Positions 8,889 to 18,231 of a stretch of DNA of 64,000 nt are shown here, piece by piece; positions within the stretch are counted from its first letter, which is position 1, and the number at the start of each line of letters is the position of its first letter. A program made the position numbers and the translations under genes. The DNA is from Pseudomonas japonica (GTDB lineage: Bacteria > Pseudomonadota > Gammaproteobacteria > Pseudomonadales > Pseudomonadaceae). The notes under the pieces were generated by a model. It was given only the letters and a program-made list of their open reading frames with translations, ran no database searches and was not told the DNA's origin. The stretch covers positions 186,001 through 250,000 of the forward strand of contig NZ_FZOL01000005.1 in assembly GCF_900188455.1 (NCBI RefSeq), in the 5' to 3' direction.

Positions 8889-9089
8889 TCAACCTACGAA
8901 AGCGCAACGTTCCCGCTCTCGCTGTTCCCATCGCAAAACCACTTCAGAATCCCAGAGATTGAAGCTACCCACGTGCTTCATACATGGGGCAGGGAACGGG
9001 TTAACGGCGCGTTTCATGCGCCGAAACAGCGTACGGCTGGAACATCGAAAGCGATCACAGAGATCCTGTGTGGAGTAGTAGGCAACCAT
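8889..9089 (-). CDS. AlpA/excisionase-like helix-turn-helix protein
   Basis: 66-aa basic protein. YSTQDLCDRFRCSSRTLFRRMK is the winged helix-turn-helix of AlpA/MerR-like excisionases, and FNLWDSEVVLRWEQRERER is the usual tail. GGAGG lies seven bases before the ATG. It converges with the integrase gene; such small proteins next to an integrase commonly act as recombination directionality factors. Its role as Xis is inferred. Confidence 0.75.
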   Translation of the reverse strand: MVAYYSTQDLCDRFRCSSRTLFRRMKRAVNPFPAPCMKHVGSFNLWDSEVVLRWEQRERERCAFVG

Positions 9090-9356
9090 GGCACACCTCC
9101 TGTATGGAGCATGCTTTCAACTTACCTGAGCCTGCTGGATTGAACGCCTCTCGATTTCCTCGTGGGGACCGGGACGGGCTGGCGCGGACAGCTACAGGCC
9201 GCAGCGTGGCCCACTGGCAAATACACAACCATAGAATGTAAAAAATTAAGTAAAAATAAACCTATCAAGTCTCATTATGAAAGTATTGAGGCAAATTGTA
9301 TTCGTGGCGCATAAGAGATTTATAAAATGCAGATCATAATCAGGGGAGAGATGACG

Positions 9357-9566
9357 ATGGCGCAGCTGCGTCAGGCGTTTTATGAGAAGCTCAGGGAGCT
9401 TGAAGAAGATTACAACGTCAAACACTTCAAGAGCGCCACCCTTTATGTGAATCCCGTTAATGAGTTTGGAGAAGATGTCGTGCCGCGCAACAGGTGTGGC
9501 CAGCCCGTGAATAAACTGCACAGCAACGGACCATACAAAAGTGCTGCTGACGATTACAAGATCTGA
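9357..9566 (+). CDS. Small hypothetical protein upstream of second integrase
   Basis: 69-aa protein (MAQLRQAFYEKLRELEEDYNV...), or 79 aa if read from ATG 9327. I choose 9357 because GGAG lies 8 bases before it; the ATG at 9351 is too close to that site. It has an amphipathic helical start and then a polar stretch rich in N, P and G. I do not recognise a family. It overlaps the open frame of the next gene and may belong to one operon with the second integrase. Confidence 0.5.
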   Translation: MAQLRQAFYEKLRELEEDYNVKHFKSATLYVNPVNEFGEDVVPRNRCGQPVNKLHSNGPYKSAADDYKI

Positions 9567-9615
9567 CCCCGCGCTTTACTTGCCGCCATCAGTAGATAAG
9601 GAGATCGACGCGATC

Positions 9616-9888
9616 ATGGTATTTCCTCGTTACGTTAATTTAGAGCAGGCCAGGAATGTACTCGCTGAAAACGGCATTGAGCTCAGCCACCGGCAGCTCA
9701 AGCGCGCCGCTGACCTTGATGCGCACGGCAAGCGCAAATTACCGTTCTTTGTCGATCCTATCGACGGACGCCTGAAAATAGACCAACACCTGCTGGTCGA
9801 TCTCTACAAAAGCTGTCAGATCGACGCCCAAAACAATGCACACATAAATGCGCAAAGTCTTAAAGGGACGTTTGACCGTAAGGCCTGA
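9616..9888 (+). CDS. Small basic protein preceding integrase (possible DNA-binding partner)
   Basis: 90-aa protein starting MVFPRYVNLEQARNVLAENG. The first half (VNLEQARNVLAENGIELSHRQLKRAADLDAHGKRKLPF) resembles a helix-turn-helix followed by a wing, a layout seen in small excisionase-type proteins encoded beside integrases. AAGGAG lies 12 bases ahead, rather far; the frame is open to 9541. Seventeen bases separate it from the integrase. The function is a guess from layout. Confidence 0.5.
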   Translation: MVFPRYVNLEQARNVLAENGIELSHRQLKRAADLDAHGKRKLPFFVDPIDGRLKIDQHLLVDLYKSCQIDAQNNAHINAQSLKGTFDRKA

Positions 9889-9905
9889 TTGGGTTAAGCA
9901 GAATC

Positions 9906-11105
9906 ATGCCCGACATCAGGAAAAGAACCGGTAAAAATGGAACGACCTATCAGGTTCGGTACGCAGATATCACGTCCAGTACCGGCTATTCCTATGCCAG
10001 CTTCAGAACACTCAAAGAAGCCAAAACATACTCCCACGACAGCCAAAGCTGGGTAACAAAATCAGCCGCCAAAGATATGGACGTGCCTCAGGCCGTTGAT
10101 ATGTGGCTGGAGGTTTGCCAAACCGAAGGCCGTGAGGGCCGGGACCCGGTATCCCCCGCCACGTATAAGTATTACAGCTACATCGCCGACATCATGAAGT
10201 CCTATCCCTGGAAAAAGGACATACGAGAACTCCGCAAGCCCGATATCGTCGGTTTCAGGTCATGGCTGATTGCCGAGCATGGTCGCTATCTTGCCGCCAA
10301 GAACCTCACATACTTTCATGCGGTTCTCGCTGAAATGTCCACGCGCGGCCTGATCGACAGCAACCCTGTCTCAGGTATCAGCGTACGCAAGGATACCCGC
10401 TACAAAGAGCCCATCGTCATTCCTACGCCGAAAGAGATCGAAGCTCTGCTGAAGGCGGCTGACGATCTTGCAAACTCCAAAAACCTCCAGATTGCCAAAG
10501 CCTGGGAGCGGTATCGCCCCATGCTGTACCTAGCCGTTGACTCCGGCATGCGGCCACAGGAATACGTGGTGATTGCCGGACGCAATATCCAGAAGCATGG
10601 CGTGCAGGTGGAGAGGGCTCTCGACCGGGGCGGAGAGCTGTCTGTTCCCAAGACACCCGCATCACGCCGCTTTATCGAGATCAGTCCGGAAACGCTCAAG
10701 ATGGTCACTCATTACCGAGACCACAAGGCCGTGAGTAATCCCTACGATCTTGTCTTCCCGACCTCTACGGGCGAGTGGCAGTCCCTAGACAATTGGAGGA
10801 AGCGTGGTTTCTTTGCTGCCCTGGAGAAGGCGGGGCTCGTTATCACCAAGATGGTCGATGGGGAGGAAGTCGTCACCCCCAAATACACGCCGTATTCGCT
10901 GCGCCACTTCTTTGCATCCATGTTGATAGCCGAGAAGACAGATATCGCGAAAATTACGACACTAATGGGGCACACCGATATCAGCACCACGTACGATGTT
11001 TATGCACATCTGATCGAGCGCAGCGCAGACGAGAAGGGGCATCCCAGTGGGATGATTGCCCGCATGAAAAATAAACCTGCGAAGAGCAAAAGAAGCACGC
11101 GCTGA
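9906..11105 (+). CDS. Second tyrosine-type integrase (tRNA-Gly type by context)
   Basis: 399-aa phage-type integrase, different from the first. The N-terminus (MPDIRKRTGKNGTTYQVRY) is an arm-binding AP2-like/DUF3596-type start, residues about 70-160 form a SAM-like core-binding domain, and the catalytic part shows SGMRPQE (Arg), YSLRHFFASML (H..R), LMGHTDISTT and TYDVYAH (nucleophile tyrosine). A 3' fragment of tRNA-Gly lies 85 bases after its stop, suggesting it once served an element inserted in that tRNA gene. All catalytic residues appear intact. Confidence 0.88.
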   Translation: MPDIRKRTGKNGTTYQVRYADITSSTGYSYASFRTLKEAKTYSHDSQSWVTKSAAKDMDVPQAVDMWLEVCQTEGREGRDPVSPATYKYYSYIADIMKSYPWKKDIRELRKPDIVGFRSWLIAEHGRYLAAKNLTYFHAVLAEMSTRGLIDSNPVSGISVRKDTRYKEPIVIPTPKEIEALLKAADDLANSKNLQIAKAWERYRPMLYLAVDSGMRPQEYVVIAGRNIQKHGVQVERALDRGGELSVPKTPASRRFIEISPETLKMVTHYRDHKAVSNPYDLVFPTSTGEWQSLDNWRKRGFFAALEKAGLVITKMVDGEEVVTPKYTPYSLRHFFASMLIAEKTDIAKITTLMGHTDISTTYDVYAHLIERSADEKGHPSGMIARMKNKPAKSKRSTR

Positions 11106-11134
11106 ATACAAAAAATAAATGGCTCAAAAAATCA

Positions 11135-11156
11135 TGTGGCAAGTCTGTGGCAAATC
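11135..11156 (+). repeat. Direct repeat flanking tRNA fragment, copy 1
   Basis: TGTGGCAAGT then CTGTGGCAAATC; agrees with 11366-11387 at 20 of 22 positions. Each copy itself contains two TGTGGCAA-like halves. The pair brackets the tRNA-Gly fragment, the expected layout of integrase arm sites around an attachment core. Confidence 0.65.
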
Positions 11157-11189
11157 AATTTAACCAATTGTAATTAAAGAGCATTTTAT

Positions 11190-11237
11190 AGCTTCCCAAG
11201 CTGTAGGTCGCGGGTTCGAGACCCGTCGCCCGCTCCA
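11190..11237 (+). other. 3' fragment of tRNA-Gly(CCC), att-like
   Basis: About 48 bases matching the 3' half of a glycine tRNA with anticodon CCC: AGCTTCCCAAGCT anticodon arm, GGTTCGA T-loop inside a GCGGG/CCCGT arm, then the acceptor strand GCCCGCTCCA. No D-arm or 5' acceptor strand precedes it, so it is not a functional tRNA. Such fragments arise when an integrase uses a tRNA 3' end as attachment site, which fits the integrase just upstream. Confidence 0.75.
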
Positions 11238-11656
11238 TAATTAAATCAATGACTTAGTGGCCGTTATTGAACTTATATGGGGCGTTTTTGGTGTTTTTTG
11301 CCACAAAATGCCACACGCTGAAACCCGCAGAAATCCGCCATTGTCCGCCACGGGCGTTTTGGGCTTGTGGCAAGTTTGTGGCGAATCCTTATGCGGGATT
11401 GAGTAGACGACGGAGCACGCATTCATGGGTCTTGCCTGCCAGTCTTGGTTGCCTCACTAATCTGGGGACGGGTGGGAGCGAATAGTGCCATCTTTACATA
11501 ACGCTCCGCTTGTGATTAGCGTTGCCGACTACCAATGCATACGATAAAAACCTAAAATCAGTCGTTGGTAGAGGCCTGGAGCCAGGGGGGGTAGCCGACC
11601 CGACCTGAGCGCCATGAGCAGCCCTCTTAACCCCGAAAAATCAAAAGGATAGAGAC
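11238..11656. other. Non-coding stretch between tRNA fragment and hsdM
   Basis: No convincing gene. It contains an inverted TTGCCACAAAATGCCACA motif (about 11299-11315), related to the repeats on either side of the tRNA fragment, and the second direct repeat (11366-11387). The final 150 bases should hold the promoter of the restriction operon; an AACGCT/AGCGTT inverted pair lies near 11500-11523. Confidence 0.45.
11366..11387 (+). repeat. Direct repeat flanking tRNA fragment, copy 2
   Basis: TGTGGCAAGT then TTGTGGCGAATC, 20 of 22 identical to copy 1 and 231 bp from it in the same orientation. Candidate integrase arm site. Confidence 0.65.
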
Positions 11657-13810
11657 TTGGCTCAGCTAGAGAACATCGAGGCGATTGAAAGACGGCTTTG
11701 GAAGGCAGCAGACACCCTCCGTGGCAACTCTGAACTGGCCAGTAACGAATACTTTCTGCCCGTGATGGGCCTGATTTTCCTGCGCCACGCCTACAGCCGC
11801 TTCCTGGCTGTGAAGGATGAGATTGTCGCAACCCTGCCCAGCCGGGGTGGCAAGACCCGCGACCTTACCAAAGAAGATTTCTCACAGAAAGGTGCGATCT
11901 ACCTGAACCCCAAGGCTGAATTTGACGCCTTGGTAGCGCTCACCGATGCCGATGATCGTGCTGAGGCCATCATCAAGGCGATGGAATCCATCGAGAAAGA
12001 TTACGCCAATCTAGCGGGCCAGTTGCCCAAGAACGAATATCGCAGCATCCCCAACGACGTCTTGGGTCAGCTGCTGCGAACTCTGAACCCAGATGAGCTG
12101 AAGAAAGCCACTGGGGACATTTTTGGTCGGATTTACGAGTACTTCCTGACGGAGTTTGCCGACCAAGGGGCTCACGACGGTGGTGAGTTCTTCACCCCCG
12201 TTTCCTTGGTGCAGCTCATCACCAACGTGCTGGAGCCAGATCACGGCATTGTCTTCGACCCAGCCTGCGGCTCTGGCGGTATGTTCGTGCAGAGCGCTCA
12301 CTTCCTGGAAGTCCACAAGGATGACCCGAACAAACTCACCTTCTACGGACACGAGAAGAACCGTGTAACGACCCGCCTATGCAAAATGAACCTCGCGGTT
12401 CATGGTCTTGAAGGCAATGTGGTGGGCGGCGAGCAGGCCATCACCTACTACAACGATCCCCATGAAAAGCTCTGGGGTAACGTCGATTACGTTATGGCGA
12501 ATCCGCCCTTTAACGTGGACGAGGTGGATGCTGAGAAAATCAAGAACGATCCACGCCTGCCGTTTGGCATCCCAGGCATCAACAAAACCAAGAAGGTTCC
12601 CAACGCAAACTACCTCTGGATTCAGTACTTCTACAGCTACCTGAATAACAAAGGCCGCGCTGGCTTTGTCATGTCCTCACAAGCTTCGGGTGCGGGCCGG
12701 GAAGATGCCAAGGTCCGTGAACAACTAGTGAAATCTGGCCATGTCGATGCCATGATCGACATTCGTGGCAACTTCTTCTACACACGCCCTGTGCCTTGTC
12801 AGCTTTGGTTCCTTAACAAGGACAAACCCAAAGCGCATCAGGACAAAGTGTTGATGGTTGATGCGCGTAATGTCTATCGCAAGGTCACGCGAAAGATTTA
12901 TGACTTTAGCCCTGAGCAGCTTAAAAATCTGACCTCTATAGTTTGGCTATACCGGGGGCAAACCGATCGCTTTATTGAGCTCTTGCACAGCTATATTGAT
13001 AGCGCTCTGCTGGAGGCGTGTGCCTGTGAAAAATCAGAGAGCCTGCTGGCAGAGCCGGTGCCTGATTTTATTGCTGCACTTAAAAGTCTTTACGCGGCTA
13101 TGCGTCCGTTTTTGGAGCAGTTAGAGAAGGGCGCTGATCCTGAAGAGTTGCACGTCGCGCTCCATGCTGAGCTGCTGAAAGCTATTGAGCAAATTGATGC
13201 TGATTGGTCTGACTTCCGAGTCTTGAAAAATGACCTCCACGAGTGGTGGGGACGTCATCCGTATGACACAGCAGAAGATTTGACCGATTTCACTGAGAGC
13301 GACATCTGTCTCAAAGATCTTGCGGAGAATGGTCGTGATTTGGTCAAGCTGATTGATCATGCTTACAAGTTAAGCACGCGGCTAATTGAGCTTTGTGAGA
13401 ACGAGCACGCGGCAAGAAACAGTGAACATTGGGATTACGCTAGTATACACGGCACTCGTCGTACTAGCCTCAAGAAGGCTACAGACGAGTCGAGAAAAAC
13501 TGCAGTGGACCAACTTAAGCTGGTTCGCTATTTCTACAAGCAAGCACATTGGCTGTTGTCACGCTTTCCAAATGGCGAACTATGTGATGTCAAGGGCTTG
13601 GTTAAACTAGTTTCGATAGAAGAAATTGAGTCGGCAAACTGGGCTTTGAATCCTGCTGTTTATGTTGAAGTGGCTCCGGAGGAAGTTGATGAGGAATTCG
13701 ATTTCGAGGAGACATTAAGGGATATTCATACAGAGTTAAAAGGCCTCAATGAAGAAGCCGCAATTTTAGCTGCCCAAATCTCTAGAAATATTGAGGAGTT
13801 GGGTATATGA
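11657..13810 (+). CDS. hsdM: Type I restriction-modification DNA methyltransferase subunit HsdM (long form)
   Basis: N6-adenine methyltransferase of a type I system, 717 aa from a TTG start preceded by AAAGGA. The helical N-terminal HsdM domain is followed by the SAM motif DPACGSGGMFV (near residue 200) and catalytic NPPF (near 282). Most HsdM proteins are about 500 aa. Here a helical stretch of roughly 200 residues (about 430-640) lies between the methylase core and the normal C-terminal end (SANWALNPAVYVEV ... ISRNIEELGI). The stop overlaps hsdS by 4 bases. The 3' part is poorer in GC than the 5' part. Confidence 0.9.
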   Translation: MAQLENIEAIERRLWKAADTLRGNSELASNEYFLPVMGLIFLRHAYSRFLAVKDEIVATLPSRGGKTRDLTKEDFSQKGAIYLNPKAEFDALVALTDADDRAEAIIKAMESIEKDYANLAGQLPKNEYRSIPNDVLGQLLRTLNPDELKKATGDIFGRIYEYFLTEFADQGAHDGGEFFTPVSLVQLITNVLEPDHGIVFDPACGSGGMFVQSAHFLEVHKDDPNKLTFYGHEKNRVTTRLCKMNLAVHGLEGNVVGGEQAITYYNDPHEKLWGNVDYVMANPPFNVDEVDAEKIKNDPRLPFGIPGINKTKKVPNANYLWIQYFYSYLNNKGRAGFVMSSQASGAGREDAKVREQLVKSGHVDAMIDIRGNFFYTRPVPCQLWFLNKDKPKAHQDKVLMVDARNVYRKVTRKIYDFSPEQLKNLTSIVWLYRGQTDRFIELLHSYIDSALLEACACEKSESLLAEPVPDFIAALKSLYAAMRPFLEQLEKGADPEELHVALHAELLKAIEQIDADWSDFRVLKNDLHEWWGRHPYDTAEDLTDFTESDICLKDLAENGRDLVKLIDHAYKLSTRLIELCENEHAARNSEHWDYASIHGTRRTSLKKATDESRKTAVDQLKLVRYFYKQAHWLLSRFPNGELCDVKGLVKLVSIEEIESANWALNPAVYVEVAPEEVDEEFDFEETLRDIHTELKGLNEEAAILAAQISRNIEELGI

Positions 13811-14970
13811 GTCTGCAGCCCGGCCTTATAGAGATTGGCGAGTTGTTAAAGGCTGAAGCAATCTTGGCGATTCAAGATGGAAATCACGGGGAGAAACATC
13901 CCAAGGCATCCGATTATGTGGATGAGGGGATTTCTTTTGTGATGGCTAATGACTTGAATAGAGGGATCTTAAATCCGCTTGAGACGGCAAAAATACCAGA
14001 AGGGCTTGCTGAAAAGCTGAGGATTGGGTTCTCAAAATCAGGTGATGTTTTATTGACGCATAAGGGTACTATTGGAAATACAGCAATAGTGCCAGAAGTC
14101 TCGCCCTATGTCATGCTTACCCCGCAGGTAACCTATTATCGAGTAAATCCAGATTTGCTAGATAATCAATACTTAATGTATTGCTTTCGAGAGAGCGGAT
14201 TTCGAAAAGTCATGGCCTCTTTAGCTCAGCAATCAACAAGGCCATACATCGGGATTACTGCTCAACGAAAACTCAAAATATTCTACAGGGGTATCGATGA
14301 GCAAAAAGAGCTGGTTAGATTCATAAAAACTTACGATGACCTTATAGCTAACAATTATCGCCGTTTAAAGTTACTCGATGATGCTGCCAGGGTTTTGTAT
14401 AAAGAATGGTTTGTGCATCTTAGGTTTCCTGGGCATGAGCATGTAAAGATAACCGATGGTGCTCCTGCTGGTTGGAGCATAAAAAAAATTGGCGAGATTT
14501 TGACTCTGAACTACGGGAAGGCTTTAAAGTCTGACGATAGAGTTGAGGGAGAATTTCCCGTATATGGCTCAAGTGGCGTAGTTGGAACTCACAGTAAGTC
14601 TCTTGTCGCTGGTCCAGGGATCATAGTCGGTCGGAAAGGCAATGTAGGGTCTATACATTGGAGTACAAAGGATTACTGGCCTATTGATACTGTCTACTTT
14701 ATCTCTAAAGAGGAGTGTGATTTGTATTTGTATTATGCGCTGCAGTATGTCCAGTTCATAAATACAGACGTTGCTGTTCCTGGCTTAAATAGGGATGTGG
14801 CTTACGGTAGGACTGTTTTAATCCCATCTTCATCCATCCTGGAAAGCTTTTTGAATGAAGTTCAACCAATCCGCGCCCAGATTGAAAAGTTAGAAGAGCT
14901 AAATGCTAAGCTTGTAGCCGCACGTGATTTGCTTTTACCTCGACTGATGAATGGAGACATCGCTGTATGA
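13807..14970 (+). CDS. hsdS: Type I restriction-modification specificity subunit HsdS
   Basis: 387-aa DNA recognition subunit with two target-recognition halves. The first is joined to a conserved helical spacer ending in LLDDAARVLYKEWFVHLRFPG; the second starts at GWSIKKIGEILTLNYGKAL and ends in the conserved IEKLEELNAKLVAARDLLLPRLMNG coiled coil. It is clearly richer in A+T than hsdR, common for exchangeable specificity genes. Overlaps both neighbours by 4 bases (ATGA). Confidence 0.9.
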   Translation: MSLQPGLIEIGELLKAEAILAIQDGNHGEKHPKASDYVDEGISFVMANDLNRGILNPLETAKIPEGLAEKLRIGFSKSGDVLLTHKGTIGNTAIVPEVSPYVMLTPQVTYYRVNPDLLDNQYLMYCFRESGFRKVMASLAQQSTRPYIGITAQRKLKIFYRGIDEQKELVRFIKTYDDLIANNYRRLKLLDDAARVLYKEWFVHLRFPGHEHVKITDGAPAGWSIKKIGEILTLNYGKALKSDDRVEGEFPVYGSSGVVGTHSKSLVAGPGIIVGRKGNVGSIHWSTKDYWPIDTVYFISKEECDLYLYYALQYVQFINTDVAVPGLNRDVAYGRTVLIPSSSILESFLNEVQPIRAQIEKLEELNAKLVAARDLLLPRLMNGDIAV

Positions 14971-17900
14971 ATGCAATGACCGAGGATCATCTGGCGCAGG
15001 AGACGACTGCCAATTACCTGCTGCATGACCTGCAGTGGGATGAGTCGATCTATGCCATGAAGGAGATTTTGGGCAAGGAAGGCACCCTCGGTCGCACCAA
15101 TGAGTCCGAGGTGGTGTTAAACCGCTACCTCGGTAAGAAGCTCATCGACCTCAATCCTGGTCTCCCCATGGAGGCCTATGAAGACGCCTTGCGGATTGTG
15201 AATGAGTACAGCAGCAGCTCCGTGCTGCTGGCGACCAATCGCGAGAAGGATAATCTTCACAAGAACGGCGTTGAGGTGAGCTTCCGCAATGAAAAGGGCG
15301 AGCGCGTCAAAAAGCGCCTTCGCCTATTCGACTTTGATGACTCATCCAAGAACCACTTCCTTGTCGTGAGGGAGCTTTGGGTCAAAGGCGACCTGTATCG
15401 CCGACGTGCCGATATTGTTTGCTTCGTGAACGGTATCCCGCTCGTCTTCATGGAGCTCAAGAATGTCCACAAGGACATCAAGGCGGCCTACGAGAAGAAC
15501 TTTGCGGACTACAAAGACACCATCCCGCATCTCTTTCACCACAATGCCTTCATCGTCCTGGGCAATGGCGTGGACGCCAAGATCGGCTCGGTCTCCAGCA
15601 AGTTTGAGCATTTCAACGACTGGAAGCGCCTGCACGAAGACAGTTCCGGCGTCGTGGACATGGAGACGCTGCTGAAAGGCACATGCTCAAAATCCAACCT
15701 GATGGACATCTTCGAGAACTACATCCTCTTCGATGAAAGCTCTGGGAAGCTCGTCAAGATTGTCGCCCGTAACCACCAGTTCCTGGGCGTCAACCGGGCC
15801 ATTGAGGCTGTGAAAGATCGCAAAGCCCGTGCAGGAAAGCTTGGGGTCTTTTGGCATACCCAAGGCTCCGGCAAATCTTATTCAATCGTTTTCTTCGCCC
15901 GGAAGGTCCACCGCAAGCTGGGCGGAAACTACACCTTTGTCGTCCTGACCGACCGCGAGGATCTGGACACTCAGATCTACAAAACCTTCGGCGGGTGCGG
16001 GGTTGTGGATAACGACCGCGATCCTTGCCGCGCCACCAGTGGTGAGCATTTGCAGGAGTTGCTGGGACAGCACAAAGCTTTCGTGTTTTCGCTGATCCAG
16101 AAATTCAACAAGAAAGTCGATCCCGAAAAACCTTACTCGGAGCGGGACGACATCATCGTCATCACTGACGAAGCGCACCGTACCCAGTACGGCACGCTCT
16201 CCCTGAATATGCGCAACGCTATGCCCGGTGCAAGCTTCATCGGCTTCACCGGCACGCCGCTGTTCAAGGATGACGAAATCACCAAAAAGGTTTTCGGTGA
16301 ATACATCTCCACCTATGACTTCCAGCGGGCGGTGGAGGACAACGCCACCGTACCGCTCTATTACGATGCGCGCGGCGAGCAGCTGCGTTTCGTGGATGAG
16401 GATGGCGACGAGCATAGCGTGGCCGACCCGAAGGGGTTGAACGAGAAGATCGCCGCCAAGCTTGAAGAGCTGGAGATCGATGATATCGACGTTCAGCAGC
16501 GCCTGGAACGCGAGCTAAAGCGTGACTACCACATCATTACTAGTACCAGCCGTCTCGAACAGGTTGCACAGGATTTTGTCCGGCATTACGCCAATGGCTG
16601 GGAAACCGGCAAGGCCATGCTGGTTTGCATCGACAAGATCACCTGCGTGCGGATGCACAAGCTGATAGATGACTATTGGCAAGAGCACATCGCCCGCCTG
16701 GAAAAAGACTTGCCGAGCGCTCTGGACGAGCAGGATGACATCTGGCGTCGTCGCCAGATTGACTGGATGCGCGAAACGCAAATCGCCGTCGTGGTGAGCG
16801 AAGAACAGGGCGAGGTGGATAAGTTCCGTAAATGGGAACTGGATATCACCCCTCACCGTCGTTTGATGAAAGAGGGCTTTCTGCTTGGCGACGGAAAACG
16901 ACTCGACCTTGAGAGCGCTTTCAAGAAGTCAGAGCACCCGTTCCGCGTGGCTATCGTTTGTGCCATGTGGTTGACTGGTTTTGACGTACCAACCCTCTCC
17001 ACGCTTTATCTCGACAAGCCTTTGCAGGCCCATACGCTTATGCAGGCTATTGCGCGCGCAAACCGCGTTGCGGAAGGCAAGAACAACGGCCTCATCGTCG
17101 ATTACTGCGGCATCCTCAAAAACCTGCGGCAAGCCCTGTCTACTTTTGCCGGTCGCGGGGATGAGGGGCATGGAGATGATGAGGGGGAACTCGACCCTAC
17201 ATTGCCTAAGGAAGACCTTCTCGCAGAGCTCATTGAGGCCATCGGGTTCGTGCGGGACTTCCTGCAGGTTCAGGGTTTCCGCCTGGAAGACATCAACGAG
17301 AAGACTGGCTTTGCACGAAACGCAGCCATCATCGAAGCCAAGGAAGCTGTCAACGAAAACGACCAGACTCGCAAGCGCTTCGAGATTATGGCGCGCGAGG
17401 TCTTCAAGAAATTCAAAGCCTGCATCAACGTACCCGGCGTGAATGGGCAGCGCGACGCCAGGGATGCCATCAATATCATCTACAAGAGCTTGCAGGCCGA
17501 CCGCGAGGCCGCAGACATCAGCGACATCATTCGCCAGCTCCACGGGATCGTTGATGAAACGATACATACCCGTGCTTCTGCAGGCGAGGGTGCTGGGGTT
17601 TATGACATCAGCAAGATTGATTTCGAGCGGCTGCGTCTGGAGTTTGCCAAATCTCCGGCCAAGCACACCGCCGTACAGGGGTTAAAAGACGTCATCGAAA
17701 AACGTCTGAACATCCTGCTGATGAAGAATCCGCTGCGCACCGACTTCCAGGCCCACTATGACAAGCTGGTCGATGAATACAATCTCGAAAAAGATCGGCT
17801 CACCATCGAAAAGACTTTTGAGGCGCTGCTGAAGCTCGTCGATGATCTGAGCGCGGAAGAGCGCCGCGCCATGGAGGAAGGCCTGGATGAGGAAACGCTG

Positions 17901-18203
17901 GCCTTGTTCGATCTGCTCTCAAAGCCACAGCTCTCCAAGGGCGATACGGCCAAAATCAAGAAGGTTGCTTCCGAACTGCTTGAAATCCTGAAATCCGAGC
18001 GGCTCAGGGTCGAAAACTGGCGCGAGAAGGAAAGCACGCGCGATGCCGTGAAGCAGAAGATCTATGACTTCCTGTGGGATGACAGTACCGGGCTTCCGGT
18101 CAATGACTACAATGAGGACGAGATTAAGGTCCTTGCTGAAAATGTCTTCCGCCACGTGTACCGGGCTTATCCGACAGTGCCATCGCCGATTTACGGGCAC
18201 TGA
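14967..18203 (+). CDS. hsdR: Type I restriction endonuclease/translocase subunit HsdR
   Basis: 1078-aa motor and nuclease. The N-terminal PD-(D/E)XK nuclease shows RADIVCFVNGIPLVFMELKN (ELK near residues 162-164). Helicase motifs follow: Walker A TQGSGKS (near 300), DEAH (near 401) and TGTP. The C-terminal third is the helical domain that docks on the methylase. No broken frame or missing motif is visible, so the system appears complete. Confidence 0.93.
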   Translation: MNAMTEDHLAQETTANYLLHDLQWDESIYAMKEILGKEGTLGRTNESEVVLNRYLGKKLIDLNPGLPMEAYEDALRIVNEYSSSSVLLATNREKDNLHKNGVEVSFRNEKGERVKKRLRLFDFDDSSKNHFLVVRELWVKGDLYRRRADIVCFVNGIPLVFMELKNVHKDIKAAYEKNFADYKDTIPHLFHHNAFIVLGNGVDAKIGSVSSKFEHFNDWKRLHEDSSGVVDMETLLKGTCSKSNLMDIFENYILFDESSGKLVKIVARNHQFLGVNRAIEAVKDRKARAGKLGVFWHTQGSGKSYSIVFFARKVHRKLGGNYTFVVLTDREDLDTQIYKTFGGCGVVDNDRDPCRATSGEHLQELLGQHKAFVFSLIQKFNKKVDPEKPYSERDDIIVITDEAHRTQYGTLSLNMRNAMPGASFIGFTGTPLFKDDEITKKVFGEYISTYDFQRAVEDNATVPLYYDARGEQLRFVDEDGDEHSVADPKGLNEKIAAKLEELEIDDIDVQQRLERELKRDYHIITSTSRLEQVAQDFVRHYANGWETGKAMLVCIDKITCVRMHKLIDDYWQEHIARLEKDLPSALDEQDDIWRRRQIDWMRETQIAVVVSEEQGEVDKFRKWELDITPHRRLMKEGFLLGDGKRLDLESAFKKSEHPFRVAIVCAMWLTGFDVPTLSTLYLDKPLQAHTLMQAIARANRVAEGKNNGLIVDYCGILKNLRQALSTFAGRGDEGHGDDEGELDPTLPKEDLLAELIEAIGFVRDFLQVQGFRLEDINEKTGFARNAAIIEAKEAVNENDQTRKRFEIMAREVFKKFKACINVPGVNGQRDARDAINIIYKSLQADREAADISDIIRQLHGIVDETIHTRASAGEGAGVYDISKIDFERLRLEFAKSPAKHTAVQGLKDVIEKRLNILLMKNPLRTDFQAHYDKLVDEYNLEKDRLTIEKTFEALLKLVDDLSAEERRAMEEGLDEETLALFDLLSKPQLSKGDTAKIKKVASELLEILKSERLRVENWREKESTRDAVKQKIYDFLWDDSTGLPVNDYNEDEIKVLAENVFRHVYRAYPTVPSPIYGH

Positions 18204-18231
18204 TAATTTCCGGAGCAGGGAAGCCTAAAAT

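Noticed and set aside
11190-11237. Functional tRNA-Gly gene
   Set aside because: Upstream A+T-rich bases cannot form the D-arm or the 5' acceptor strand; only the 3' part is present.
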